Program-made: the position numbers and the translations under genes
Shown here: positions 45,419 to 56,556 of the stretch, piece after piece
How positions within the stretch are numbered: position 1 is the first letter of the stretch
How the letters are laid out: every line of letters starts with the position of its first letter
NCBI GenBank assembly: GCA_951804985.1
Contig: OX638130.1
Coordinates: forward strand, 35,881,394 to 35,945,393
DNA: 64,000 bases
Direction: 5' to 3'
DNA from: Dryomyza anilis
Taxonomy: Eukaryota > Arthropoda > Insecta > Diptera > Dryomyzidae
Notes under the pieces: generated by a model
Databases searched by the model: none
The model's input: the letters and a program-made list of their open reading frames with translations, nothing else
What the model was told of the DNA's origin: nothing

Positions 45419-46262
45419 TTCAGTGAATAAAAATTGAAATAACAGCCATACACAAAATCGTATGTTTAGAGTCTGAGTATCAGGGACTGCGCCGACGGAA
45501 GCAACTATAACCACGACCGGGTCTCAGACGTCAGGCACCGTGGCCCGAACCACTGGTATTCAGGAAGCCGCCACACGTCCTACCGATGCAGTCACGACCA
45601 CTGACCCTGGCGAGGACCGAAAACCGGCGAGTATGCATCAATCACGCCCAGTGTGCCTATGTGCAGAGGAACTGGGGTATATGTCTGCACACTAAATTCT
45701 CAGAGAAATCCTGACAGTGAGCAGAGTGCCGAAGCACCCATGAAAGGGAAACATGGACTCGCTAGCAACAATGTCCCTACCACCAAGGGAAACGACAAAC
45801 ATCCTGAGACCTACGTCAGGAATCACGGTCATCACAAGGATAGGCATGTCGGAGCGGAAGCAGCAGAAGGAGGACACGCAACGCACGCATCAGCAATGGA
45901 TCGCATGAGGAAGTGGACCGTGCTGTTCGACGGCAGGAGCGATCCCTTAGCATTTATGGAGCGTGTGGAGGAACTGATGGAAGTATACGATGTCAGCCAA
46001 TATTGGGTACCACATGCCACGTCTCAGTTACTTGTCGAACGAGGGCTGACATGGTTCAGAAATAACCAAAACCATTGGAACAGATAGGTGGATTTCAGTG
46101 CCGACTTCCTAGACTTCTTCCTACCGCCACGGTATTCGGAGGAAATGGATGCCTAAATTCGGCGGAGGATCCAGAGACCTTCAAAAACTATGTCTTGGAC
46201 CTTCAGGATATGATGCGTCATGCGCGCAACTCAAAGGCCCAACAACTAGAACGAATGTATAA

Positions 46263-46950
46263 CCAGTTGGGAAGGTTAGATCACATGGGAAATTTTAAAG
46301 TAGGTGTTATTATGATAGTTAGGATTATCAAAATTATAGTCGGTCTAAGCCGACTATAAATACCCTACACATATGTGTAGTAACCATTCAAAGTGGTATA
46401 TAGGTCACCAGGGTATACGAAACCTGAAAACATTCCATCCTTGAAGAATTGTCTTTCATTTAATATCCATATTTACAAATGGGTAGATGTACCGAATTTT
46501 GATTTTTTTTTTTTTGGGAACCACAAGTCGTTTCGTGGGAAAACATTATTTTCATGTATTTGAGCATAATGTCAATACATATTTGACCAAAAAAAGTTTA
46601 CCTAAGCACGTATACAGTGAAATTGATTTGTAGACGTAAATTTTATATGAGGTATTTGAACATAAGTGGTCGGTTCTCAGGTCACAATAGACCGATCATT
46701 TTCTTGTTCAGACTGCTTAGATATACAGGTAATCTAAATCTAAAGTTTCATTATTCTAGCTCTTCAACTTTTTCTGTAATCGTGATTTCAACAGACAGAC
46801 GGACAGACAGACGGACATCGCTAAATCGACTCAGGAGGTCATGCTGATCAAGAATATATATACTTTTCCATACCGGAGATGCTTTTTTCAGGGTGTTACA
46901 AACGGCGTACCAAACTGAATATACCCTTTCACTCTTAGTGTAGGGTATAA
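46263..46950 (+). mobile_element. Short dispersed element S, copy S1 (in gypsy C gag)
   Basis: Starts CCAGTTGGGAAGGTTAGATC and ends AGTGTAGGGTATAA. Removing it restores the gag frame (ERMY joined to KNCRHEYR), which proves a real insertion. The duplication is at most TATAA and could be only AA. It contains a perfect 10-bp hairpin (46334-46359, TTATAGTCGG and its complement) and the CTGTCTGTCTG-like tract near 46795. No coding capacity and no TIR. Class unknown. Confidence 0.85.
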
Positions 46951-46980
46951 AAACTGCAGACACGAGTATCGCCTGTACGT

Positions 46981-47340
46981 TAAACGTAATGATTTTTCAT
47001 TGTTGCTACAGCTCCCGCGTGATTATGAGGTCATCCGGTCGACGGCGGATACATCAACCACGAGTCAACGACCAAGAGATGAGCGGAACTACTTGGTACA
47101 AGGGGAAAACAGCGACGCAATCAACCCGAGGACCGCATGCTGGCGGTGCGTAAACGGTGCGTAAACGTAATGATTTTTCATTGTTGCTACAGCTCCCGCG
47201 TGATTATGAGGTCATCCGGTCGACGGCGGATACATCAACCACGAGTCAACGACCAAGAGATGAGCGGAACTACTTGGTACAAGAGGAAAACAGCGACGCA
47301 ATCAACCCGAGGACCGCATGCTGGCGGTGCGGACGCGACG
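46981..47340 (+). repeat. 180-bp tandem duplication in gag of gypsy C
   Basis: 46981-47160 and 47161-47340 are near-identical. The unit starts TAAACGTAATGATTTTTC and covers the segment before and into the first zinc knuckle. The length is a multiple of three, but the added piece contains the TAA of GTAAACG. Confidence 0.85.
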
Positions 47341-47499
47341 GACACTCTAAGCGGGATTGTCGTGATTCACTCAGGCTTTTCTGCTGGCAGTGCGGGAAAG
47401 TGGGTGTACGTACCATAGATTGCAGTATGAACCGGTCGGGAAACGAACCGGGGCCCCGCCAATAAGGAAAGATGGCGGAGACCTACACCACGCTCGACC

Positions 47500-47730
47500 T
47501 CGAATACGACCATATCTTTGCCAGTCGTCCTGGAGAGGGACTTAGCCCTAGCCACTATCGACACTGGTGCGACGAGAAGCTTAATTAGTCAACATTACGT
47601 GAATATGCTTGGTAGCAAAGACAATCGAGTACATGTGGATCTCAGGGTCCGAATAGCCGATGGAGGGGTCAAAAACATCATGGAGGCCCTGTGGATTCAG
47701 ATGCGCGATCGGGAGTGTTGCTGATCATGC
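47500..47730 (+). pseudogene. Protease of gypsy C
   Basis: LALATIDTGATRSLIS has an intact catalytic triplet DTG (47560-47568). It is followed by RVRIADG and, after a frameshift near 47690, MDFLFEIGA-like residues. It processes the polyprotein in a live element. Confidence 0.8.
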
Positions 47731-47929
47731 ATTTCCTCTTCGAAATCGGGGCCCCGATGAGTTGTGGAGGACATACCATAATACTAGGTGGTAGATCGGG
47801 TCACACGAGGCGGGGGGCAACACCGATCTGCTCAGTGGTTCGCCAGGATACACTTGGCGAGGAACAAAAGGTAGCAAAGTTTCTGAAGGATCAACTGGTG
47901 AAGTTTGACGACCTCCGCGGGCCCTCCGA

Positions 47930-48790
47930 TACCACATCACATCAGATCACCATGACGGACGACCACCCCCTGAATCGGGCGAAGCAACAAATCATCAACC
48001 AAGAAATCGATGAACTGATCGCGAGCCCTCGCGTAGTCCCCGCAGTGCTCCGATTGTACTGGTCAAGAAGAAGACCGGGCAGTGGCGATTGTGCGAGGAC
48101 TACAGACTATTAAATGCTCACTCAATGCCTGAAGCCTACCCTTAAGCAGCCTAGATCTCAAGAACGGGTACTGGCAAATCCCGATGGAAGAAAAGAGCAA
48201 AGCCTACACTGCCTTTACTGTGCCGGGACGCGGCCTGTATCAATTGCGTGTGATGCCGTTCGGGCTACACTCGGCACCAGCAACGTTTCAGCGTGCATTA
48301 GCCTCGGTCATCGGGCCGGACATGGAGCCACATGCATTTGGCTACCTTGACTATATCATCGTAACCGGGGCAACAATGGAGGAGCATATCCATCTGCGGA
48401 ATGTTTTCAGAAGGCTCCGGAATTCCAAGCTACGGCTGAATATCGAAAAGTGCGAATTCTTCCGTAAGGAAATCAAATATTTGGGACACGTCGTGAGTGA
48501 GCGCGGAATTCATACAGACCCCGACAAGGTAGCCGCAATACGAGAATTGCAGCCACCTAATAATGTGCGTGAAGTGCGCAAATGCCTGGGTATCGCGTCG
48601 TGGTACCGGCGGTTCGTTCCGGACTTCTCAGACATCGTTCACCCATTAACAAAACTGTTAAAAAAGGGGATATACGAAAGAGGGACGGGCGAACAGCAAC
48701 AAGCGTTCAAAAACCTGAAGACCAAGCTGCCCCAAGCACCGGTATTAATCTGCCCGAATTTCATGAAGATGTTCACCCTGCAGATGGATG
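47930..48790 (+). pseudogene. Reverse transcriptase of gypsy C, active site altered
   Basis: Blocks: VSPA(V)LVKKKTG.WR.CEDYR(L)LNA (48030-48115), SLDLKNGYWQIPM (48150-48187), TAFTVPGRGLYQLRVMPFGL, PATFQRAL. The active site reads YLDY (48343-48354) instead of YLDD: one GAC-to-TAT codon change removes the second catalytic Asp. Then comes KCEFFRKEIKYLGHVVSERG, CLGIASWYRRFVPDFSDIVH and PLTKLLKKG. Frameshifts lie near 48115 and 48150. Confidence 0.88.
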
Positions 48791-49010
48791 CCAGTAATTA
48801 CGTCTTGGGGGAAGTGCTCACGTATCTGGAGGACTACAGATTGACTGTAATTACTGATCACCTTTCCCTAAAATGGTTCAATTCCATCGAGAGTTCGTCT
48901 GGGCGTATCACCAGGTGGGCGCTTGAGTTGCAACAACACATGTTCGATGTACAATACCGTTAGGGAAAACTCAATGTGGTAGCCGACGCGTTGTCTCGAC
49001 GCCCTGTTGA
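48770..49010 (+). pseudogene. RNase H of gypsy C, internally deleted
   Basis: LQMDASNYVLGEVLT is fused directly to YLEDYRLTVITDHLSLKWF. About 50 residues, including the catalytic Glu segment (TEKEC type), are missing. It ends GKLNVVADALSRRP after a TAG stop at 48961. Confidence 0.85.
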
Positions 49011-49014
49011 AACA

Positions 49015-50190
49015 GTACGGCGCACTCAAGTAGATGTCCATCAAGAGGACCATTGTCAGTGGATCCACAAGAGGAAAGCCGAGATCCGGGAGCAACCAGA
49101 CAGATACCCAGATTACGTCGTGCAGGACAACCTACTCTACTGGCATATTCCACGACAGTCGGACGACGAGGGTGCGTAACGACCGGGGCAGGTGATCGAG
49201 TGCTGTGGGAGAACCATGAAAGTGCCGCCGCCGGCCTCATGGGAGTGACAATAGCAACAGTTTCAAATCGCTATTACTGGCCCAGTATGAATCAGACCGT
49301 AAGACGGTACGTACGGAACTGCGAATCCTGTCAGAAATTTAAGCCCAGCCAGGAGAAGCCCGCCGGACAGATGTAAACCCAAATCGCTGAAAAGCCATTC
49401 ACAAGTCGATCATTCCGTAAATTTCTACAGGACATGGGTGTGCGACACCAATATACGGCCCCTACACTCCAGAAGAGAACCCGACCGAGCGAACCAATCG
49501 GACACTAAAAACGATCATCGCTCAGCTCGCTGGACCCCAACAGCAACGTGGGACGAGAACCTGCCAGAAATCACACTCTCACTCAGTGGAGAGAGCCAAG
49601 GTTACCGAAAGTACTGCACGATGAGGGAGCGCTAGGCCCAGGGACCATACCACCAACACCTACCGAACGAGCCGCGCAACTACGAGAGATTTTTCCATAA
49701 TCATCGTCAGGCGCAATATCGCACGGGCTGCACAAGACTAGGCTCGACACTACAACTTGCGCCGGAGAATATGAAAACCAAGCGTCGGAGACCTCGTACT
49801 GATAAAGCAACACCATCTGTCCAAAGCAGTGGACAATTTTACTGCCAAATTAGAACCAAGGTACAATGGGCCTTTTAAAATAATGTATTTTACATCCCCC
49901 CTCATCGTCACCATCCAACGAACGGGTCAGACTCGTACTCGGGCAGCACACATCAGTGAACTCAAACCCTTTCATCAGGAAGATACGCCCCGCGATGCCC
50001 CGTACCTGTCACAATCGATACATGGCGCAAGGGCATCAGCGATGTCACACGACGGCGGCAACGCCATCCCACTGGGCAGACGCCGCATGAAACATTTACG
50101 TCAGAAATCAATATCAACTGTGGCACCGCCCGTGGAAAACAGTGGAACAGCAACCAAATCCACCGAACGTCGTTCGAATCGGTCGCCGTG
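49015..50190 (+). pseudogene. Integrase of gypsy C, core mostly deleted
   Basis: The finger region has RYYWPSMNQTVRRYVRNCES then CQKF (49270-49350). The core is deleted from just after this to DMGVRHQYTAPYTPEENPTE (49435-49487), so the first two catalytic Asp residues are gone and Glu remains. The C-terminal GPF/Y-type module is present (LVLIKQHHL, LEPRYNGPFKI, HISELKPFHQ; 49800-49980) and a basic tail follows. The 3' LTR was not found; 50200-50470 shows only AT-rich sequence. Confidence 0.83.
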
Positions 50191-50474
50191 AAACAGATAC
50201 CACCAGAGATACCCCACACAGTCACCAACGATTTCCCCGATATGACAGTCAGACGCCGCTCAAAAAACCTGCAGCAGAATTCGAAATCAGCAGAAGCACA
50301 ACCTACGATCAATAGTGACACATGCCCCCAATCACTGCTGCCAGATATACGGATTTCTCGTATTACTATCGATTTTCAAGTTTTAAAAATAAATACGGAT
50401 TTTTATACGGATTTTATACGGAATAGCAATTCTGTTAAAATACTGTGAGAAAATTATGTTTCTGAAGTTAATTT

Positions 50475-51162
50475 TTATACTCTACACTAAGAGTGGAAGG
50501 GTATATTCAGTTTGGTACGCCGTTTGTAACACCCAGAAGGGAGCATCTCAGGTATGGAAAAGTATATATATTCTTGATCAGCATGACCTCCAGAGTAGAT
50601 TAAGCGATGTCCGTCTGTCTGTCTGTTGAAATCCCTACTACTTAAAAAATTGAAGAGTTAGATAAATGAAACATATAATTTAGAGTACTTATATACCTAC
50701 GCTGTATTGTGAAAAAATTTGAGAGATCGGTTAATTGTGACCTGTGATCTGATAATTTATATTCAAATAACTCATATAAAATTTACATCTACAGATCAAT
50801 TTTACTGTATACGTGCTTAAGTAAACTTTTTTGGTCAAATATATATTGACTTCATGCTCAAATACATTAAAATAATGTTTTTCCACAAAACGACTTGTTC
50901 CGAAAAAAAAATCGAAATTCGGTGCACCTACCAATTTGTAAATATGGGTATCAAATGAATGGAAATTCTTCTGTGATTGAAAGTTTATAGTTATTTTCAG
51001 GACTCGTATACCCTGGTGACCTATATACCACTTTGAATGGTAACCACTTTGAATGGTAGGGTATTTATAGTCGGCTTAGACCGACTATAATTTTCATAAT
51101 CCTAACTATCATAATAACACCTCCTATATAATGTTCCCATGTAATCTAACCTTCCCAACTGG
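50475..51162 (-). mobile_element. Short dispersed element S, copy S2
   Basis: Reverse orientation: TATACTCTACACTAAGAG on the left is the S 3' end, and CTTCCCAACTGG on the right its 5' end. A small tandem duplication of TACCACTTTGAATGG is present near 51030-51060. It lies head to head with S3. Confidence 0.85.
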
Positions 51163-51291
51163 TTTTATTTTTAGTTTCATACAATTTGTACTTCTTTTCC
51201 ACGTGTTTTTTTTATGGCAATGCTGATAAAAATATTAATATTAATCTGAGCCGTTATGTAGAATACAACTGCACACTGCAACCAGTTGGGA

Positions 51292-51986
51292 AGGTTAGAT
51301 CACATGGGAAATTTTAAAGTAGGTGTAATTATGATAGTTAGGATTATCAAAATTATAGTCGGTCTAAGCCGACTATAAATACCCTACACATATGTATGGT
51401 TACCATTCAAAGTGATATATAGGTCACCATGGTATACGAATCCTGAAAATAACTACAAACTTTCCATCCCTGAAGATTTTTCTTTCATTTGACACCTATA
51501 TTTACAAATGGGTAGGTATACCGAATTTCGATTTTTTTTTTGTGAACCACAAGTCTTTTCGCCGGAAAACTTTATTATCATGTATTTGAGCATGATATCA
51601 ATATATATTTGACCAAAAAAGTTTTCCTAAGCACGTATAGATAAAAATTGAGCTTTATATGTACATTTTATATGAGGTATTTGAACATAAGTGGTCGGAT
51701 CATAGGTCACAATGGACCGATCTGGCCAATTTTTTCGCACATACAGCGTAGGTATATTAGTAATCTAAATTATAAGTTTCATTTATCTAGCTTTTCAATT
51801 TTAAAAGTAGTAGGGATTTCAACAGACAGACAGACGGACAGACAGACGGACATCGCTAAATCGACTTAGGAGGTCATGCTGATCAAGAATATATATACTT
51901 TTCCATACCAGAGATGCTTCCTTCTGGGTGTTACAAATGGCGTACCAAACTGAATATACCCTTTCACTCTTAGTGTAGGGTATAAA
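51292..51986 (+). mobile_element. Short dispersed element S, copy S3
   Basis: Full length, CCAGTTGGGAAGG to TAGTGTAGGGTATAAA, including the GTCGGTCTAAGCCGAC hairpin (51359-51374) and a CAGACAGACGGACAGACAGACGG tract near 51825-51850. Confidence 0.85.
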
Positions 51987-51989
51987 AAA

Positions 51990-53310
51990 AAGGCTCTCCC
52001 AAACATAATTTTGCAGACATTAACATGTATGTTTGGAATTTTTTGTATACATAATAAATAATTGACTGATAAATCATTTGTAAACAGGGTTGTATTTAGA
52101 CTTGAACAGTGTTGTAATGAGCTCTGACTTATATTATAATATCCTGGAAACATTTTAATGTTGCCCCTTAAAATGGAGTATGTTCTAAAGGAAACATAAT
52201 AATTACTACATCCAAATAAAATAAATATTTGAACCGAAACATAAATATGTTCAAAATAAAACATGATTTTGAACGACCTGAATATAAATATGTTTCCAGT
52301 GAAACATGTCAGTTGTTTCAATTCAGTATGTTTGCATAGAAACATATTTAAATATTTTTGGAAAGACATCCTGAAAATAACATAAAAATAAAATGTTGTT
52401 TTTTTATTAATTTTTATTAAAAATCTTTAAACATGCACAGTGGGAATTTATAAAATTTGAATTCATATACACATTTTTATAATTCGTAAATAATTCGTTT
52501 AAAACTGTAAGTACAAGTGACAGCATCAATGAATGCACCAGCAATCAGACGCTAAACAAGACGATCCAGGCTCGCTTTAAAATCGAAACACTGATTTTAA
52601 TTTGTGGTTTTTTCACATTAGTTTCAGAAATTATATATTGCACTACAAAATTATACATCTTACTCTGTTACTACTTGTACTTTTTGTAACACAATTTGTA
52701 TATTTATTTAATTTACAAATAACAAACTTATTACCGACGCGAACACGTTTTCTCAACGAACAACAAAATACACGTACGCAGAAAATGCCGATCAACGAGT
52801 GTCAACTTTATATACAACAATTCATTTCTTGTTTGTTTTCAAACATACATACTTCAAACGACGACAAAAGAGACGTAGGTAGAAAATTCTGCTCAACGAA
52901 AGCCAACATCGTATACAAGAAGAATGTAGCAAGAATACATTTATTTAAATCATTTTTATTATCGTTTCGAAGAAAAAAACGGCGATATGTCGTCTTGAAC
53001 CATTTTTGTAGTTTTAGTACGATTTGGTCTTCGATATTGGTACAAGAGCTAATTAGATATCGTACGATTTTGCGGACATAAAAAGTTCCAACAATTTTGG
53101 ATGATTGTTAGATCTGTTTTACAAAATTGTCTCTGGTGTTTGAAATATACTCCATTGTATATACCCCTGACAAAAATTTTGGCTTGATCAAAGAAATTCG
53201 AACATTTTTTCGATATATTTCAAACAGACAAAAAAGGCACCATTTTTTAAAAAAATTTCGCCTGCGGCGCTTTTAACGAGGATCAATGGAAAATATTATC
53301 ATCTTAACAT
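51990..53310. other. Unassigned stretch with a 159-codon open frame
   Basis: 52602-53081 (plus) is open but AT-driven, with a hydrophobic Leu/Val/Phe run at residues 20-45 and no family match I recognise. 52740-52800 and 52850-52910 resemble each other (CAACGAACAACAAAATACAC and AAACGACGACAAAAGAGACG, then GTAG.AGAAAAT), suggesting a decayed tandem unit. On the minus strand a TATATAAAG box lies at 52812-52820. I do not call a gene. Confidence 0.35.
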
Positions 53311-53379
53311 TATATTTTATTTTCCAACAGAAGAACCAAATGTAAAAATGAGTGAATTTTTTTTTTTATGGTACACAAT

Positions 53380-54090
53380 TGCGGCCCGCCTCATCCTTTG
53401 AGTTGCCAATTCGGCCCGTGATGCCAAATGTGTTTGACATGCCTCCTCTACAGTGTTCAAATACGAGAAGGAATGAGGAAGCTTGGCTGCTTCCGAAACA
53501 GCTGAATGGTCGGCCAACAAGCTTGTAGTTTTTTGTCAATTACTGTTGTTGTTTTTTGAACCAGTGAAAAATACATATTGCATTTGGTAGACCTAGAGCC
53601 CGACAAATTAGTTTTTGCATTACTCCATTTTAAGTTCGAATAAAAACAAACAACTTTAAATATATTTAAAATTTCATATTAACTGAGTACTAATTGTCTA
53701 TCTATCCGTCTGTAAAGTTTAAAGAAATTCGGACATTTTTATTTGGATCTATAACATTTGAAATATTTATTTAGGCTAAGTTTAAACTTTCACTGACAAC
53801 TAGAACTTAATTAATAGATATAGCACCACTTAGTAATAACAATTAATTTTTCTCAATTTATAATGGCTGATAAATGTCATTCAAAAATTAGAGAAATCAA
53901 AAAAAAAAAAAATGAATAACATATTGCGTAATATTTGTTCTATGGATTATTTCGATTTTTATTAAAAATGTAGTAAAACACTATTTGTTCTTTATATATT
54001 TAAATTACATTTGTGCGGGGAATTGTATAGTTAAATGGGGAATTTTGCTAAGAATATCGGGGAAAATGAAATTATGAGTTGGCATCACTG
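53380..54090 (-). mobile_element. hAT-like element fragment ending in TIR CAGTGATGCCAACT
   Basis: The right end (54077-54090), inverted, reads CAGTGATGCCAACT, identical to the start of the element at 58286. Subterminal ATTCCCC motifs recur (54010-54075). 53520-53615 is the reverse of the segment at 59175-59256 (TTGTCGGGCTCTAGGTCTACC). 53430-53520 matches 63425-63475 (CAGCTGTTTCGGAAGCAGCC). No transposase domain is recognised in the short frames at 53317-53520. Confidence 0.65.
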
Positions 54091-54660
54091 CTCACAACGA
54101 ACAAGACAGATTAAAACTGTGCTGGGTACAGGGTCATACAGATATTCTAGGAAATGACAAAGCAGACGAACTATCAAAAGTGGGTGCGGAACAAACTCCA
54201 CTTATTTCACAGTGAAACCACCGATAGCGGAGTATAGCCTACATATAACATATACCCTTGAAAATAATATGACCAGGAAATGGGAAAGATCCAACACCTG
54301 TATGACAACAAAAAGGTTTGGCGAGGACAGAAAAAAATTAGTAGTAAAGACAAATTAGAGATAAAAAAAACAAAACATAGACTATACAGGGCATAACACG
54401 TTACGAGCCCACCTGAAACGAACGGGCCTCCCGGTAAATGAGACGTGTAGATGGTGTGGCGAAAGTGAGGAAAAAAAAATGATAGCTTTCAGATTATCAA
54501 CCAATGGCCGACATTAGCGCAAAGAAGAAACAAATCTATAGGCTCTTTCTTTTTTCAGGAACTAGAGGACGTCAAGAAGCACTCGCTGCAAGTTATGAAA
54601 TTCATTGCGTCATTTGGATGGCAACAAAAAGATGATATAAGAAGGGAAATATGATTTAAT
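54091..54660 (+). pseudogene. Non-LTR RNase H and C-terminal fragment (D0)
   Basis: RNase H end: RLKLCWVQGHTDILGNDKA, then DELSKVGAEQ (54105-54195). The C-terminal Cys/His region follows: HLKRTGLPVNETCRWCGESE (54410-54470), ELEDVKKHSLQVMKFI, FGWQQKDDIRREI and stop (54655). This is the 3' part of the element whose earlier parts are at 56.5-58.3 kb (D1). The TIR element above sits at its 5' edge. Confidence 0.8.
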
Positions 54661-54701
54661 AATGAATCAAAATAAATGGAAACTTACTAAATCACTAGTA
54701 A

Positions 54702-54759
<58 letters not shown>

Positions 54760-54998
54760 TATATATAACTATATATTTCTTAAACTCATTTGAGGAAACA
54801 CAATGGACCTGATATGGTCTAAGTGGGTTTGCGATTTCTTCTATCATTGTTGAAACTGCCAACTTCCTCACAACCTAAACTTAGCCCGTAGTTGATACTA
54901 CCTCCGATTCTGATTCTACGCCAGGTAAGGATGATCAGTTATCTGAGGTGCAGTTAATCAGTACTAAGCAAACTGTTAGTGTAATAAAGAGTATATAA
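54661..54998 (+). repeat. 3' tail and start of D unit (D0)
   Basis: ATAAATCAAAATAAATGGAAA-type sequence, a TA tract (54706-54755), then ACCTGATATGGTCTAAGTGG, CTAAACTTAGCCCG and AAGGATGATCAGTTATCTGAGG up to GAGTATAT. It matches 59750-60070 and, in part, 56495-56610. It breaks where the minisatellite begins. Confidence 0.8.
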
Positions 54999-55765
54999 CC
55001 ACAATAAAATTCATCACATTAAAATTCATCACACTAAAACTCACCACAATAAAATTCACCACACTAAAACTCGCTACACTAAAACACGCCACACTAAAAC
55101 ACGCCACATTAAAATTCACCACACTAAAACTCACCACACTATAATTGACCACACTAAAACTCACCACACTTAAAAACACCACACTTAAACTCACCACACT
55201 AAAATTTCACCACACTAAAATTCACCACACTAAAACTCGCTACACTAAAACACGCCACACTAAAACACGCCACATTAAAATTCACCATACTAAAACTCAC
55301 CACATTAAAACTCACTACACTCAAATTTCGCCACACTAAAACTCACCACACTAAAACTCACCGCACTAAAATTCACCACACTAAAACTCACCACAATAAA
55401 ATTCATCACATTTAAATTCATCACGCTAAAACTCACCACAATAAAATTCACCCTAAAATTCCCCACACTAAAACTCGCTACACTAAAACACGCCACACTA
55501 AAACACGCCACATTAAAATTCACCACACTAAAACCCATCACACTATAATTCACCACACTAAAACTCACCAAACTAAAAATCACCACACTTTAACTCACCA
55601 AACTAAAACTCACCACACTAAAACTCACCACACTAAAACTCACCACACCAAAACTAACCACAATTAAACTCACCACTCCAAAATTCACCACATCTAAACT
55701 CACCACACCGAAACTTACCACACCGAAACTTACTACATTAAAACCCACCACACTAAAACTTCTAC
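54999..55765. repeat. 15-bp minisatellite (ACACTAAAACTCACC)n
   Basis: About 50 units with substitutions at ACTCACC/ATTCACC/CACGCC. A larger block starting CTCGCTACACTAAAACACGC recurs at 55070, 55236 and 55474, so a higher-order repeat of about 166 and 238 bp is superimposed. Minus-strand open frames with SVVSFSVVNF repeats are its translation, not genes. Confidence 0.93.
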
Positions 55766-55900
55766 TGGGAAAAACTCTACGGGGAAGAATTCTACGGGGA
55801 AGAATTCTACCGGGAATAATTCTACCGGGATGAATTCTACGTGGAGAATTTTACGGGAAAGAGTTCTATGTGGATTTTACGGGGAAGATTTCTACTGGGA
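55765..55900. repeat. Second 15-bp-period array (GGGAAGAATTCTACG)n
   Basis: About seven units with CGGGGAAGAATTCTA / CCGGGAATAATTCTA, directly adjoining the first array through CTTCTACTGGGAAAAACTC. It has the same period but a different sequence. Confidence 0.8.
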
Positions 55901-56123
55901 ATAATTCTGCGGAGAAGCGCATTCTGAGAAATAATTGTCTTTGAGAAAAGTTGTTTTGGCGGAGAATTATTTGGTTACCACATTTATAAAACCAATAAAA
56001 AAATTTCAAAAGCTAAGCATGGGCCCCTCATATAAATAATAAAATGTTTTTTATATTAATAAAATCGTTCCATATTAGTGAATTCAGAAAATTTTGGCAC
56101 GAGTCGTGCACGGGTCCAGCTAG

Positions 56124-56494
<371 letters not shown>

Positions 56495-56556
56495 TAAACC
56501 TAAACCTAGCCCGTTGTTGATACTTCCTCCAATTCTGATTCTATGCCAGGTAAGGA

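Larger units (their letters stand above)
45653..47465 (+). pseudogene. gag of gypsy C, interrupted by S1 and a 180-bp duplication
   Basis: The capsid region reads RKWTVLFDGRSDPLAFMERV, then ELMEVYDV and LLVERGLTWFRNNQNHW (45908-46085). A stop (TAG) follows at 46085, then the DFLDFFLPPRY stretch in another frame. The ORF continues to ERMY at 46262, where S1 is inserted, and resumes at about 46950. Two knuckles follow: CWRCGRDGHSKRDC (47320-47361, canonical CCHC) and CWQCGKVGVRTIDC (no His). The start codon is uncertain because the 5' part is rearranged. Gag packages element RNA. Confidence 0.82.
45201..50340 (+). mobile_element. Gypsy-type LTR element on plus strand (gypsy C), decayed
   Basis: 5' LTR candidate, tRNA-Lys type primer site, gag with two knuckles, protease, RT, RNase H and integrase in order, without a recognisable 3' LTR. 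GC content is clearly higher than the surroundings. It is interrupted by S1 (46263-46950) and carries a 180-bp tandem duplication and internal deletions in RNase H and integrase. Confidence 0.87.
54997..56123 (+). mobile_element. Helitron-like element with minisatellite body
   Basis: The 3' end has the Helitron layout: a short hairpin GCACGAGTCGTGC (56097-56109), ten bases, then CTAG followed by T (56120-56124). Its interior is a 15-bp minisatellite (54999-55765), a second 15-bp-period array (55765-55900) and AT-rich sequence. The 5' TC terminus is not visible, and no Rep/helicase is encoded, so this would be a non-autonomous element (HINE/DINE-like). Confidence 0.55.

Noticed and set aside
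45201..50340. Envelope gene making gypsy C a retrovirus-like element
   Set aside because: After the integrase C-terminus there is only a short basic tail and AT-rich DNA; no env-like frame, signal peptide or membrane segment.
52602..53081. 159-codon open frame with a hydrophobic stretch
   Set aside because: Composition follows the AT-rich background, there is no conserved motif, and it lies among decayed elements; listed as an unassigned stretch only.
54976..55586. Minus-strand frames with SVVSFSVVNF repeats, and plus-strand TTLKLTTLK frames
   Set aside because: Direct products of the 15-bp minisatellite; the period of 15 keeps any frame open.
55000..55760. CRISPR-like array
   Set aside because: Units are contiguous 15-bp repeats without spacers, in a eukaryotic transposon context.
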